DNA of 64,000 nucleotides from positions 1,862,501-1,926,500 of the forward strand of contig JAJFZO010000747.1 of the NCBI GenBank assembly GCA_021397835.1, written 5' to 3'. The position numbers and the translations under genes were made by a program. This DNA comes from Moringa oleifera (lineage: Eukaryota > Streptophyta > Magnoliopsida > Brassicales > Moringaceae). A model generated the notes under the pieces. That model was not told the DNA's origin and did no database searches. It worked only from the letters and a program-made list of their open reading frames with translations. Below, one piece after another: positions 48,375 through 61,416 of the stretch; positions within the stretch are counted from its first letter, which is position 1, and each line of letters begins with the position of its first letter.

Positions 48375-48520
48375 ATTTTTTGGTGACAGTGATTTAAATA
48401 ATTTTTTAACATCCGTGTAAAATTTTAAATTAAAATTTATTATGTAAAAATTTTAATTTAAACATTTTTTAATTTTTAAAATTATTAACATAATTTAAAT
48501 TAAATAAAATTAAATTCTTT
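48375..48520 (+). repeat. AT-rich dispersed repeat, copy F
   Basis: It contains GGTGACAGTGATTTAAATAA, CATCCGTGTAAAATTTTAAA, TTAAAATTTATTATGTAAAA and ACATTTTTTAATTTTTAAAA in the family order. Boundaries are approximate. Confidence 0.45.
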
Positions 48521-50240
48521 GATAAAGATTTAATTATATTTAAATTAAAATAAATATATTTTAAATTTTTATATATTTATTTTAAATTTTATTAGTGAAT
48601 CTGATTTTAATAGGATTTAGATTCAAATTTTTATATATCTATTGAAACATGACAATGGAAGATGTCTTCCCATCTTCATTTTTTATTTTATTCTATTTTT
48701 TATTTAATAAAAAAATATATTACTGATAATTATTTATTTTTATGCAAAATATTTAATTAATTTAAATTTAAATTTAAATTCATTTAATTTATTTTTTTGT
48801 TTTAAATATATATATATATAAAGAAAAAAAACAAACGAGACAGGTCTAAAGACAATGACGAAGCAAGGAACATAATCCTCGTCCTTGCTTTAAAAAACTG
48901 AGAGAAATCCCCCAACTCTAATTTATTTCCCTTTATATTCTCATATGCCCACATCATTAGAGGCAAATCCCCATGTCGCCCCTAATTATGTAATCAAACT
49001 AATACACAACGTATTCAAATTTGACATTTGATATTTGTTTAATTAAATTAAAATAATGTTATTCTGATAGTTCATTTGTTCTTTTTATTTATTTATATTG
49101 TTTTAATATGTTGGAACTTTTAAGTTTAGATTTTATCAACTTATATTGTTTTAATTTATTTTTTGTCATAGTATTTAAATTTTTATTTTTATTAATATTT
49201 ATTAATATATTTTGAACTTTAGTTATTATAAATAAATTCTATGAATATACATACCTGTTTTATTATTCAAATATAATATATAAATAAATATTTGGTAAAT
49301 AAGATATCTGCGATTTAATCAAAATTTATGAAATATATTTATTTAAAAATATATAAATATTGATAGTTAGGTTTTTAAAAAATATAATTCAAATAATGAC
49401 ATCAATATTTTAAATAAATTTGAGACACATTCAAATATATACATGCTTTAACAGAGTTGAAGTTCAAAAATTCTTAAATGCACGACATGTAGCCAACACT
49501 ATCCATAATTCTCTCAGAATAGCCTCACAATGACTCCCACATTAGGAAGCAAATTTTACATTTATTTTATTTTTTATTATTTTACAATAAATTATATATA
49601 ATTATTAAATAAATTAAATATATGTTTTATTTTTTAAAATTTTATAGTAAATTTTAAAATATTAACATAAATCAAATCTTAAAAACTCACATGATAAATA
49701 AAATTTGCGTGACCTTGGCTAGATGCATTGCAATAGGTATAAAGTTAAGGAAGCTCCTCCCTTGGGGGATTAAGGCCTAGATGAAGAAAGTGTGGGCCTC
49801 TCTTTAAAAAGACAACATTTCAAATTTTTTATTTATTTGAGCACTAATTTTATTAAGCTAAAATGTGTCATAATTTTTTTAAAAACTTAATATTTTTCAA
49901 ATTAGTAAAAAAAATTTTGATCCATCATGTCTCAGTTCTGGGCAAACATTTTTGGTCCGCCATTTCACTGGCCCAACAATCATAATTTAATTATTTTCTC
50001 AGGAATCTTAATTTTACTGTTGCATTGAGTTTTTAATAATTTTTTATAAATAAATACAATATTATCAAAAACACTTATCATGTTTTTAAAATATATTTAT
50101 TTCTTATTATGATAAAAAAATTTATTAATTTAAAAATACAGTATTATTGATTTTATTAAATTATCATGTCTCCCAATTCATTTATCATTCAAATAAAAAA
50201 TTTATTTTTTATTTTTTATAAAACAATGTAAATTTTATTA

Positions 50241-50242
<2 letters not shown>

Positions 50243-50282
<40 letters not shown>
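50243..50282. repeat. (AT)20 microsatellite
   Basis: Uninterrupted AT dinucleotides. Confidence 0.97.
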
Positions 50283-50285
<3 letters not shown>

Positions 50286-52467
50286 AAGTTTGGTCTTTTT
50301 TCCACGCGTGATCAGGTATATATTGTTTATATGATTATTCATAAGCTAATGATGTTTGTTGGGTTATGTTTTTTTGCTATCTTTATGACTAATTTTATTA
50401 TCCTATAATGACTCTTTTTCTTTTGTCTTTGGGCTTTCATTCATGCTTTTGTCACATCAAAATATAATTTTTAAAAAGTAAAAATAAATTTTCAATAAAA
50501 TAAATTAAAAATTAGATATAATTTAATTATAATTAAACAATAAATAAAATATTAATTATCAACATATAATCTTTGACATTAATTATCTTAACTGCAAGTA
50601 ATATTAAGTTATAGAATGTATGTTTTGATATATATTTAATGATTATAAATTAACATATTTTTGTATCTAATTGTTGTAAGAATTTATTTTATAAAAAGAG
50701 TCTATTAGTATGGGGGTAAGAATCAAAGGTTGAACCACAATGATGAAATAAATAAATATAATATTTTCATATAAAAATTAAATAAAAATTATAAAAATTA
50801 TTTTTAAATAACAACAATGGCGATAAAAGAAATTATCGTTGATTTGTTCATTTTCATTTTTTACCTTTTTTTTTACAAAAACGATATTATTTTAATAACA
50901 ATTTTAAAAATTTATAATAAAACAATAGTTTGATAATATGAACAAATCAAATCAATTTAGTAAAAAACTCAATTCACCGATAAAATCAATTGATCCGGTT
51001 TGATTTTTAAAATATTGATAATTACTTCATGTACCTAATTCTGCATGATAAATGCAACCTAATTTTACAAGTCAATTTTTAAAGACAACACTTTTTTTTT
51101 TTTTTTCGTGGTATCATCATCAATTAACATTATAATAAATGTTCACCTACCATGTGGTACACTACACCTTATATATTTGCTTCAGATTTTAAACCAACAA
51201 ATGTAGCAAATACCCAACTAAATTTGTGGTTATTAACATCTCTAGTGGTCTTACATGAAACTCTATAACATGATAATAAGATACATTAAAAATCATATCA
51301 TAATTTATTAAATATTGATACAACCAAATGCAACAATTATCTACTCAGTTAATATTTAGCTGAGTTTTGAAAGATTTATTTGCACTTGTATTTTTAAAAC
51401 TTTAAATTCTTTACATTTATTTAATTATATACATATATACACATATATGCCCATGTATTCTTGTTTAATTATAAACCAATTTATCAAAAAATCAATGATA
51501 AATTATATTATAGGTTCTCATAAAGGTATATCACAATATGATCGATTTTTTTATTTTATTTTATGTTTGAACCCATTTATAAACATAGTTGGTTTAATTT
51601 AATTTTTAATTTACAAAAATAAAATAATAAATAAATAAATAAATAAATATTATTATAGTGGATATCTATTTATATTTTAAGACACATGCTTCAAACTTCT
51701 TTGCATTCCATCGTATATCATCACAATTTTAAACCCATTGAAGACCTATTTATTGTCGTAACTATGATATAATTATTTGATATATTTCCATTGTTAAATG
51801 ATTGTCAATAAATAATTGTATTTTAGATAAAAAATGTGAAAAAATATTATTTTTATTATTGTATTACAAATTTCTCTCTCTTTTTTATATTATCTTACTT
51901 ATTATTATTATATCTTTAAAAAATTCATAACAATTATAGTCTGTATTTTTTGTCAATTTATTTTATCATATATAATCTACCTATGAAATGGTTACCATTC
52001 ACAATCTTTTGAAGTTCTACCATTTGTTCGTATTTTAAAATACGTGCTTCAATCTCTTCATATCAAAAAGTCTCTTATCACCATCTTAAACTTCTTGAAA
52101 GCTTATTTATTTTTCATTATCATAATGCAATCAATTCGTAGTTTATTATTGAATAATTATATTTAAGAAAATAAAGATATATGAAAAAAATCTTCGTCGT
52201 TCTCGTATTACTTATTATTATATTATGAGTTTCTTTTATATTATTTTAATTTTTATATTTTATGATAATTATCATTAAAATTACTTGAACAATTTTAAAA
52301 TATAATAGTATTTTTATTATTGGAATACTTAAAAAGTGACTTTAATATATATTACATCTCATTTCAAATTCATCAATAAAATTAAAATAAATTTCAATTC
52401 ATAAATTATTTTTAATAATTATTTTGAATTTTGATATTATAAAATTAAAAAAATCATTGATACTAAA

Positions 52468-52600
52468 TGTTTTGTAATAATAGTTTAAATACATGTGAAA
52501 TTTTTTAAATTTATGACAATTCTCAGTTATAATATATTTAGTTATTAAAATTTTTTAACATAATTTAAATTGAACTCAATTGAAATATCAAATATATAAT
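52468..52600 (+). repeat. AT-rich dispersed repeat, copy G
   Basis: It contains TTTTGTAATAATAGTTTAAA, TACATGTGAAATTTTTTAAA and TTTTTTAACATAATTTAAAT. This is the most weakly matched copy after the first two blocks. Confidence 0.4.
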
Positions 52601-52930
52601 TAAAGAAATTGATACTTTTAAATATAAAATAAAAAAATATAATTTACATCTTTTTATATTTACAGTTTAGTTTAAACTTAATTTCTGATTTTTTTTAAAG
52701 CTTAGAATAATTGTTTGATAATTCTACCAGTCTTTAACTACACCATATAAATGTCAATTTATGATAAATAAAGTCATTAAATTAAACTCTATAATTTGCA
52801 ATAGGGCACTGCCTCTATTTTTTCGGCCAAATTTCCTCTTAAGCGGGAAAATGAAAATATTTCCATATGGCGCCCAAGACCCACGAAAAAGTTTCAAAAA
52901 TGAAGCTTGCATCCTATTGGCTTATTTCGA

Positions 52931-53030
52931 GGGACACGGATCGTGTCTAAAAGATGCTAGCCCGTCGATAAGATAGGATCCAACGGTGACTATCCTGCAC
53001 ACCCATGCTCCGTGTATCCCTCTATAAAAA
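52931..53030 (+). promoter_or_regulatory. H2A promoter: octamer variant, hexamer, AACGG motif, TATA box
   Basis: GACACGGATC at 52933-52942 is followed directly by GTGTC, making GACACGGATCGTGTC, a near-palindrome. CCGTCG is at 52962-52967. ATCCAACGGT is at about 52978-52987. The TATA box TCTATAAAAA is at 53021-53030, some 140 bp before the ATG. Motif content parallels the H4 promoter at 10.3-10.7 kb. Confidence 0.75.
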
Positions 53031-53166
53031 CTTGTCAACATAGTATCTGATGATTCACGGCCGAACCAAGAAAAGTACTTACCAATACTTTCCACACTTA
53101 ACAGTTAGCACCGGTTTCCTATCTTTTCCGGCGGGTTTCCAAGTCGGGTCGGGTGTTTAGTCGGAA

Positions 53167-54113
53167 ATGGAATCCACAGCGAAAGTGAAGAAGGGAGCCG
53201 GAGGAAGGAAAGGAGGTGGTCCAAAGAAGAAGCCTGTCTCTCGGTCGGTGAAAGCGGGGCTCCAGTTCCCCGTTGGTAGGATTGGGCGTTACTTGAAGAA
53301 GGGTAGGTATTCGCAGCGAGTCGGTACCGGAGCTCCAGTCTACTTGGCCGCTGTCCTTGAGTACCTTGCTGCTGAGGTAATCTCTCTTGTTCTCTTCAAC
53401 CTGTGTGTCTATGATATCTGGATTTAATTATTGGATCTTGTTCGTTTTGTTGTCTGGTTTAAGAGCTTGGTCTGGATCTCATTCTTTTGTTGAATTTGGG
53501 GCTTCTTTTCGTTGGCTTTGTTTTCCCCCATGGCTGCTTGGTTTCTGAGAAAATGTGTATAAGGGGCTGGCATTTTAGTATTCCATGCTTTGCATTATTT
53601 CGGATCCAACAGAACAATTGTTTAGTTGACTTAGATGGGTTTTCCAGATTTGTTAAGTGTCACTGTTTTATTCTCTCATGGAACTGATGTACCTGAGAAA
53701 CAAGTTTTCAAGCTTGATTTCCTATTTTTGTGAGAAATCGACTAAATCGAACGGGCTTCTTGGTCTGTACATGTTAATCAAATGAAACTCTAAGATTTGA
53801 ACTCCTCTTTCTGTTCTTAATTTCCAAGTATTTTTTTTTTAATGCTTAATTTGGCGGATCTATGTCTATGCAGGTTCTTGAGCTTGCTGGAAATGCAGCA
53901 AGAGACAACAAGAAGAACCGGATCATCCCAAGGCACGTTCTGCTTGCTGTGAGGAACGATGAAGAGCTGGGCAAGCTTCTTGCAAATGTAACTATTGCCA
54001 ATGGCGGTGTCCTCCCCAACATCAACCCAATTCTCTTGCCCAAGAAGACTGACAAAGCCGGCAAAGAACCCAAATCTCCTTCCAAGGCCACCAAGTCCCC
54101 AAAGAAGGCTTGA
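53167..54113 (+). CDS. Histone H2A, H2A.W type
   Basis: Exons 53167-53376 and 53874-54113 join to 149 residues. The fold is clear: [20 protein letters not shown], the [20 protein letters not shown] helix, [18 protein letters not shown] and the acidic patch residues. The tail carries two SPxK-type motifs ([13 protein letters not shown]), the hallmark of plant H2A.W, which binds linker DNA and marks heterochromatin. The N-terminus [15 protein letters not shown] also resembles Arabidopsis HTA6-type proteins. The intron falls at the usual plant H2A position after LEYLAAE. No SQEF-type motif of H2A.X is present. Confidence 0.95.
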
Positions 54114-55143
54114 CCGAATTGTATCATCCAAGTTACTGTAGCCTCGTACACTTGTCTAGTTTCATGTAATTGTGGGTGTAGGGCTTTGTTTTGTTGTTAA
54201 TTTTGAGGGGATTGTGATGAATTGAAGATTCGTTTTTGGGTCCCTTTAATTTTATGTGATTTAATTAGCGAAAAGAAATGAAACCCCTTGTTTCTGTCTA
54301 TCTCTTCACAGCTTTGTGTTCCTCGATTTGACATTTTAATCCGACAGCGATGCTTAGATTCTATGTTCTCTTTGCTTTCTTAGATGCTGCAACCACCCAC
54401 GTCGTTGAGATTTCTAAACTCCATCGGGTAGAGGTTGCTGTTGTTTTTATTTACCAAATATGGTGATCATGGGTTGATTGGACTTTTAAAAGCTAGAGTT
54501 TCGGGTCATCCAGTTTTGATCGGTCGGGTTGGAGTTACTGTTCGGATCTGTGTGGGCAGATTGCGTGTTGTTGTTGAAGAAGACATAGATTATTGGCTGT
54601 ATTTAACCGTTTAAGTTATTTTTTTATGCAAATTTATATAGCAGTAATTTGTAAGTAAAAGTTATGTTTTACTAATTTTAAGCCAAAGTCTGTTTTATAA
54701 AATTTTTACTTTACATATTTTTAATTTTTAAATTATTTTAATAGATTCAATTTAAATCAATTGGATGTATTAAGATTTGATTTATTATTTTTAAATATAA
54801 AAATTTAATTGATGATAAAATAAATATTAAAATTTTATATTTATTTATTTTATGAAATTATTTCGAATGAATAATTTTTTTAAAATATAAATTGAAATTA
54901 AATAAAAAATTTGATGTTACTGTATAACTCTCCGAGGCGTAGTCGTTTTAATTGTCCAGTCCTGCAGAACTGGCCTCTGCTTCTGTTTAGTGGTAAATTA
55001 ATTTGGTGTTCATAGTCATCCCCCAGAACTGTACAAAACCTTATTCCTCACCGCTTGGGCAACTTATCCCCTTTTTCGTTTTTCTTTTTCCTCAAAATAT
55101 ATTTATCTATCCTCTGCTAAACACCGGCTCAGGATAAGAAAGA
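54114..55143. other. H2A 3' region and intergenic spacer
   Basis: H2A 3' UTR, then AT-rich sequence with one dispersed-repeat copy (54640-54860), then a GC-richer promoter-like stretch before the RRM gene at 55144. No gene. Confidence 0.5.
54640..54860 (+). repeat. AT-rich dispersed repeat, copy H
   Basis: It contains CATATTTTTAATTTTTAAAT, then AGATTTGATTTATTATTTTT, AAATATAAAAATTTAATTGA and TGATAAAATAAATATTAAAA. The 3' blocks match copy C at 9.1 kb closely. Confidence 0.5.
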
Positions 55144-56472
55144 ATGCTGTGCTCAAGCAGGATTGTTCGTATCTCCCCCACGAAAACCTTCAGCAGATGG
55201 TTATCGTTTCGCGAATCTTGCACCAACTTATTTGTTGGAGGTCGATCCTCTTCTCTATCCATGTGTTTTTTTTTTTGTTTATTTCTCCTGTGGCCATATA
55301 ATATTGCATGATTTTTTGGGTTGTCTGAAGAATATTGGTTTATCTTGATAACTTATGCCTTTATTTTCTTTGCAGAATTTTCATCTAGCACAACGTCTTT
55401 ATCAGCTTTTAAATTGCTTCTTCCTGTTCTTGTTATGATCATGTTTCTGCCTTGAAATGCTGCAAGTACTTTTGCGGTGAACAATTTGGGAAATTGCTTT
55501 GAGAAATAGATGTGAAAAGGTGAACCAGACCTGATGATTAGCTGAGATGTCCTTGTTAACACAACCCAGTGAACACCTTTAGATTTGTCACTGTCCTTTG
55601 TTCCAGATGGGATACTTGGTGACTAAATTGTATGACTGATTGTTGATTGGCTAGTCTCCAGATATTTGAACATGAAATGTATCAAGTCACGACTCAGTGA
55701 AAAAAATAAATGTAACTTTCATCTTGAATTTATTGCCTTGACCCTCCAACAATTAGTTCATTCCCTCCCTTTGGAAGCCAAGGGCTCATTTTATTTCAAG
55801 TTTCTTGATTCAGATCAGCAAGTTTACTTGTGCATAGGGATATGCCTGGTGTATTATCATAAATTGATTAGCTATGGAGTTAAAAGCAGGAACAAAGTTA
55901 ATTTGTTGAATGCTTCTTGAACAAAGAGGCATTCTTGCAAGTGATAGAACACTAATTGTCTTGCAGTTTGAAAGGGTATTTATGCTTCGAAGTTACGTGG
56001 CTTAGATGGAATTAGCTTATGCGAAGATGTAACTTGTGCTTTGAGTTTCAGGTCTTTCTTATGACACTAACGAAACTGTTCTAAGAGATGCTTTTGGGCA
56101 GCATGGTGATATTGTCGAAGGTAATATTTGCAGGACTTAATTTGCTTGGATCTGTACATGCATAATATTGTCTAAAGTTATCATGTAAACAAATTTTTAG
56201 CAGTTAGGGTTATATGTGATCGTGTGAGAGGAAAATCAAAAGGGTATGGGTTTGTGCGGTTCAGTTCTGAAGCCGCAGCCAGTAGAGCTCTAAAAGAGAT
56301 GGATGGTCAGGTATATTTGAGATATCATGAGAATTACCTTTACATTTGCCTAGAGTTAGCTTGCAAGGAGCCCTGCTTCCCTCATATAAATTGGTATTTT
56401 GTTTATGGTCATTTACAGTTACTCGATGGCAGAAATATTCGTCTGGAGTATGCTCACAAGGGGCAATCGTGA
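55144..56472 (+). CDS. Small RRM RNA-binding protein, possibly organelle-targeted
   Basis: Exons 55144-55240, 56052-56120, 56201-56310, 56419-56472 join to 109 residues. A single RRM runs from about residue 30: RNP2 LFVGGLSYDTNE, then RNP1 KGYGFVRF with the expected aromatic residues, and the last strand IRLEYAHKGQS. The first 29 residues (MLCSSRIVRISPTKTFSRW start) are rich in Ser, Arg and Thr and lack acids until late, resembling a mitochondrial or plastid transit peptide. That suggests an ORRM/glycine-rich-RBP-like organellar editing or processing factor, although there is no Gly-rich tail. A long 0.8-kb first intron separates the targeting region from the RRM. Target and partners are unknown. 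Confidence 0.85.
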
Positions 56473-57923
56473 AAATCTGGTACAATCCATTATCAAAACA
56501 GGATTTTAACGAGATTTATTGTTTGGAGAAGAAACTTGATTTAAGGATTTGACGATATCCTCTCCTTTTAAGTGTTTACTTGGGGGCCATACCAACCACC
56601 AGTATCTTTTGGTTGGAGAAGGAACTTCATATGATCTTTTAACATCTTTTCTTCTCTTCTTCTTTGTCTTCTGTTTTCTCTGTGCCTTTGGATGGTTCAC
56701 TTGTATACTACATGCTTACTTGGCTGTTTGTGTCTTGTCTTTATGCTATTTACCCATCAAAGATGAAAATGTCTTTAATTTTTTATCGGATAGACTTTTT
56801 TTTAATTCCTCATGTACAAAGGCTTAAAACTTTTTCCTTTTACAACCAGTTCTGTACAGAGCATGCCATAAATCATGAACGAAAAGGGTGTTTTGTAATG
56901 CATGATTCACCAACTTCACATCGGGATTGGCATGCGTGCAGGCCATCTGATGGTTAAACAAGTCATTGATTTGCTAGGTCACTATCGAAGGTTTTGGGTA
57001 GGATTTAGGGCAGTTGTAAATTAGCTGAGATTTTATGCCTGCGTACTGACTTGGGAGATAGGATCCTGTTTATACTCAAATTGGATGACCCGTTTTTGCA
57101 TAGAAGTCATGGGGTAAGTAGGTTGATGCTTATTGTAACCTGTTTCCTCTCATGATTGGCAGGTACCAGGCTAGTGTTTAAGGCTTGTTGCATCTCCAAA
57201 GTTCAATTGTTCTGGTCAAAATGATGATATCAGCCTAATTGGCAGGATTGTGGTTGGAACTTAAAAGAACCCGTAGGTTGCTGTGGCAGGAAGCGAAGAT
57301 TAAAAGAAGTCAAGAACTCTGCGGATCCAGATCAAATTGTCAATGCTATTTGTTTCCTTCAAATTTATAGTCGACTCTATCCCAGTGTTACTGTCATGAA
57401 ATAGAAATGTAATAAATGAAAGGGAGACTGAATTCTTTTAGTGTTTTCATTCTTTTCCAAATGAAAATACTATTTTTTTATGATCAACTATTCGGCCCCT
57501 TTTCTAAGTGACAATTTGTGATCTGGTAGTCTAAGGCGGTAGTCTAAGGCTACTCTGGTGGTCTTTGTTTTACATAATGGACTAGCCTTGTTGAAATGTT
57601 TAAAAGCTCATCCAGGGGGTAAAAGGAATTACAAATCCCACATTTTTATTTGATATCCCCTCTGATGTCCACATGACCCTGTGTGCTTGATATCTCACGT
57701 TCATATGACCCTCTGTGAACTTTTAGTTCTGCCGGGGGCACAATAGATTGACAAAAACATTTGACAATACCAATTGATCAAGAAAATGGGTACACCAATT
57801 CCAAAATATGAGAGATCAACTAATAAATATACTATCATTTCATAAGCATTTTTAACCTGATTTAACTGTCTCTAAAGCAAAATTCCGCAACACCCATCTC
57901 TGTGTGATAGGACAACAAATCCT
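56473..57923. other. Convergent 3' region between the two RRM genes
   Basis: No coding sequence is supported. AATAAA at 57411-57416 could end the upstream gene's transcript if its 3' UTR is long or contains an intron. AATAAA overlapping the stop of the downstream gene (minus strand, about 57923-57928) sits near the other end. Confidence 0.45.
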
Positions 57924-59956
57924 TTATTTTCCAGAGCTAGTATCTCCACCAGGCCTCTTGCTTTCGGCAACTTCAACAAAAATTAGCTTTCCATTAACCA
58001 TCTGCAGAAGGCACCAAAAACAATTTAGACAAGTATGGCTGAAGTGCTTCAGATACTCATATCAGTATTGAACAAGTACACTTGATCATCCACATAAATC
58101 AGAAACTTTAACTCGTTCCAGCAAACCTGATCAATTCATTAGTATCTTCATTCAAAACAAGATGGCCAACCTATTGAATGATCCACCGAATTTTTCAAGG
58201 TCAACTTATGTACTCAACCAACTCCTGAATTTTCTAGCAGTTAGAGAGTGAGCATCGAATTGTCTGCAACTCTAAACTTACCGAGCATCTTTTAACTATA
58301 TAAGCCAGAAAACTAAGATGGCAACTAGAATATGAAGAACAATGAGGTGTCTCTACAGCAAAAGAGAAGGAAGAATATCTGTGCCCATAACAGAAGAAAA
58401 TAAAGAATGCAAAAGATGTTTCACCATCTTATGATGAACATAAACTAGTGCTCACACAATAAAGAAAATATAAGATAAACACCAGCTGTGATTGGAGCTT
58501 ACACCATTTTTTCCCTGTAAAGATGGATTTAATGATCTAAATAATAGGAGCCAATGTATCCAGAACCTCATTTGATAAATCCAATCAGATTCTTTTCCTC
58601 TACCTAGATGAATGATATAATTCAACATTATCACACTTATCCCCCCTAAGGACCAAGCCTTTTCCAGTTTCTGTCCAGTCTATTAATAAGTAGCCATAAA
58701 AAAGTTAACAATGGACAGTCTGCAACCCAAAATACAAGGCCTAGGCAGAACATCAATTATCTCCAGAATTTCTTCTAGTGCTTTCCGTCCAACATATGGT
58801 AAATGAACATGATGGATATATATGAAGTTATTGAACACGAAAGCCCCACTAAATCCCATAAATATTTGATGCTATAAGCATGATTGCTACGAGGGAAAGA
58901 CACTTCTTAATGAGGTTGAAAGGTGGAGAGAACACTCTTATGCTCTCAACCGATCAGTGATGTTATATATCACAAAGCCAATGGAGTTTATCGAATAAAC
59001 ATGTGTTCTTGAGGAAATAAATGGCAGATTGTTTCCAATATATGTATACCAAAGTTCTTTCACACAACCCAGACATGCAATGAAGCAACAACATAAAGAA
59101 ACTGGTCCTAGCTACGACAATGTGAAATACAAAGGTATTGCACTCAAACAGCAATCTCAACTCAAATTTCCATACCAACCAAGACCCATTATTCTGGCTA
59201 AAATTGCATGTCTCGCAAATGGGCTCACTTACTACTGCCAGTCAAAGCCTTTCCATATCTTCCAGAATTGTTTGAATAGCTTAAATAGAATAAGCAGACA
59301 GGTAAAAGTATTTGCCAAACCAAAGCCATGATACCAACAAAATCTAACTAAATTAACCGTGTAATAGATCAGCAAAAAGTCAGAAGTATTCTCTCCCATT
59401 CATATGTGATCCAGTCCTCAAATTGAAACTAACTAACTAGAACAGATAAATGAACACCCTTCCCCAGAATACAAAACAAGGGAGACATGTATAATTATAC
59501 TGAAATATAAAGTGGGAATGATATCGAAATTTACTCTGCCATTCATGGTCTTCAATGCCTTTCGTGCATCAACCTCCGACTCGAATGCAACAAAACCAAA
59601 CCCTTTCGGCCTTTGAGTCTTTGGGTCTCTAATTAACCTCGCTGGATAGAAAGACAGTTGAAAGGGAACCAAAATCAGAGACCAATAGGCTATAATTTTC
59701 AAAATCTTACAATCACTTAAAAAAAAATTATAGTGAACAATAACAAAGTACCTTCTTTAACAACACCAAATGGTGAAAACAACTTCTTCAGTTCTTGAGT
59801 CGTGGTGTACGACGACAATCCTGCGGATAGAAAAAAAAAATCAACAAGAACAAGAGTTTCTAGAAAGGAACATGAATAAAGAACGACATAGAGCGAGCGA
59901 GAGAGTGAAGAGAGAGAACTGCTAACGAAGAGTTCCAAGCCGACTCGTTTGGCCAT
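57924..59956 (-). CDS. Small single-RRM RNA-binding protein, At3g46020-like
   Basis: Exons (minus): 59956-59920, 59820-59752, 59641-59535, 58001-57924; joined 96 residues, almost all RRM. RNP2 is ELFVSRLSSYTT and RNP1 is KGFGFVAF, followed by DARKALKTMNGR and the final strand LIFVEVAESKRP. The exon 1 donor (A|GTTCTC at 59920/59919) was chosen because it alone restores RNP2 in frame. The intron 59534-58002 is about 1.5 kb. There is no obvious targeting peptide, so a cytosolic or nuclear role is likely. It resembles the Arabidopsis At3g46020 protein in my memory, which fits the conserved block. The RRM layout is distinct from the convergent neighbour at 55-56 kb. Confidence 0.85.
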
Positions 59957-60117
59957 TTCGGGCTACAAGTCCTAAATGGTGAAAGGTCAGAGGGTCAAGA
60001 AGCAAATGAAATCAAACTAAACGCCGCCGTATAATTGCCACATTTCATATACTGGAAAATTTTTCAAAATTTTGATTGCCTTGACGTGTCAAAACCACAG
60101 TTCTCGCCCTTGAAACC

Positions 60118-60220
60118 TGTTGTGAATAAAAGCTGCTGCAAAGGACTAGAGATACAGACAGAGGAGGATTGAATTGATCTCTGTATCTCTAATCCTTTGC
60201 AGCAACTTCTATTCACAACA
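60118..60220 (+). repeat. 103-bp LTR-like terminal repeat formed by a 41-bp inverted repeat
   Basis: It starts TGTTGTGAATA and ends TATTCACAACA. Arms 60118-60158 and 60180-60220 are complementary at 38 of 41 positions, with a 21-base loop. It is followed at once by GTGGTATAAGAGC, which resembles the copia primer-binding site for initiator tRNA-Met (TGGTATCAGAGC). A shortened copy of its 3' end recurs at 61389-61416. Confidence 0.75.
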
Positions 60221-60280
60221 GTGGTATAAGAGCTTGGTTTAAGCTTTAGTTTTTTGGCAGCAGCAACAACAAACAAAGTG

Positions 60281-61122
60281 ATGGCCACTGACAACTTTGT
60301 TCAACCATCCATTCCCCGCTTTGATGGACACTACGATCACTGGAGTATGTTGATGGAGAACTTCTCGGGGTCCAAGAAGTATTGGCAGGTTATGTCTGAA
60401 GGAGTTGAGGAACCAACGAATGGCACAGCAGTGACAGAGGCTCAGGAAATAGAAGGGCCGCGCTTGAAAGATTTAAAGGCGAAAAATTATCTTTTCCAAG
60501 CGATTAACTGTTCAATCTTGGAAACCATCCTCTGCAAAGACACAGCCAAGCATATTTGGGATTCCATGAAGAAAAAATATGAAGATTCTGCAAGGGCAAA
60601 GAGTTAGCAGCTTCAAGCACTTTGTTCTGAGTTTGAAACACTACGAATGAAATTAATGAGTTGTTAACCGATTATTTTTCACGTACAATGGCCATTGTCA
60701 ACAAGATGCGAATCCATGATGACAAAACAGATGATGTTGCTGTGGTTGAGAAGATACTTCGCTCCATGACTCTAAAATTCAATTTTGTAGTTTGTTCCAT
60801 TGATGAAGCTCATGTCATCAAAGAACTTTCAATTGATGAGCTGCAAAGTTTTTTGTTGATTGATGGGCAGAAAATTTTCCAGCAGGAGGAGGAGTGTGCA
60901 TTGAAGGTTTCTACAGATAATCATCTCACAATCAGAGGAGGTGGTGTTCGAGGAAAAGGGAGAGGCAGAGGTGGAGGTAGAGGAAACAATGATCGCGATT
61001 ACCAAAATCACCACCACCAGAACGAGTCTCATTCCCAAAGAAGAGGAAGAAGACGAGGAGGCCATCACTCCACATTTTTCAAAACAAAATCAGCAGACAA
61101 ATCTAATGTTGAGTGTTTTTGA
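60281..61122 (+). pseudogene. Broken copia gag gene
   Basis: Plant UBN2-type gag with at least one stop and one frame change near 60605-60660. The first half covers the N-terminal gag domain (CKDTAKHIWDSMKKKYE near 60540). The second half covers the remainder plus an RGG-like nucleic-acid-binding region, and ends before the zinc-knuckle. Non-functional as it stands. Confidence 0.75.
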
Positions 61123-61416
61123 TGTCATAGATATAGTCATTATCAATGTGGAGTTAATTTTGAATGATGAAAATGAAGAAAAAAATAATTTTGCAGAAGA
61201 AGTATCTTTGCTAATGATTTATCATGTCAAATTTATGATACTTGGACACAGATTGTAACAGCCATATGAGTGATTACAAGTCTGCGTTTTCGATGTTATA
61301 CGAGTCTGTTAGTGACAATGTGAAATTTGATGATGATTCAAGAATTTCTGTGATGAAAAAAGCAGTAAATCAACTCAATACTCCTCTATCTGTATCTCTA
61401 ATTTTTATTCACAACA

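Larger units (their letters stand above)
47720..52750. other. AT-rich gene-free region
   Basis: About 5 kb. The first few hundred bases (47720-48010) are GC-richer and likely the ADF promoter. The rest is AT-rich, with a (TA)20 tract and two copies of the dispersed repeat. No open frame, RNA gene or transposon protein is recognisable. Confidence 0.6.
60118..61416 (+). mobile_element. Short non-autonomous copia-like LTR element (gag and partial protease only)
   Basis: After the 103-bp LTR and PBS-like site, a gag reading frame starts at 60281 (NFVQPSIPRFDGHYDHW, typical of plant copia gag). It is broken by a stop at about 60605 and resumes in another frame from 60661 (DELQSFLLIDGQK). An Arg/Gly-rich stretch follows, then a damaged zinc knuckle near 61117 and a protease-like DTDCNSHMS remnant at 61242. 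The text then runs directly into an LTR-end fragment at 61389-61416 (identical start TCTGTATCTCTAAT, 13-base deletion, TATTCACAACA end). Integrase, RT and RNase H are absent. Target-site duplication is not clear. It sits between the RRM gene and H2B copy 2. Confidence 0.75.

Noticed and set aside
55353..55562. Minus-strand frame in the first intron of the RRM gene
   Set aside because: No start context, no homology, and contained in an intron on the opposite strand.
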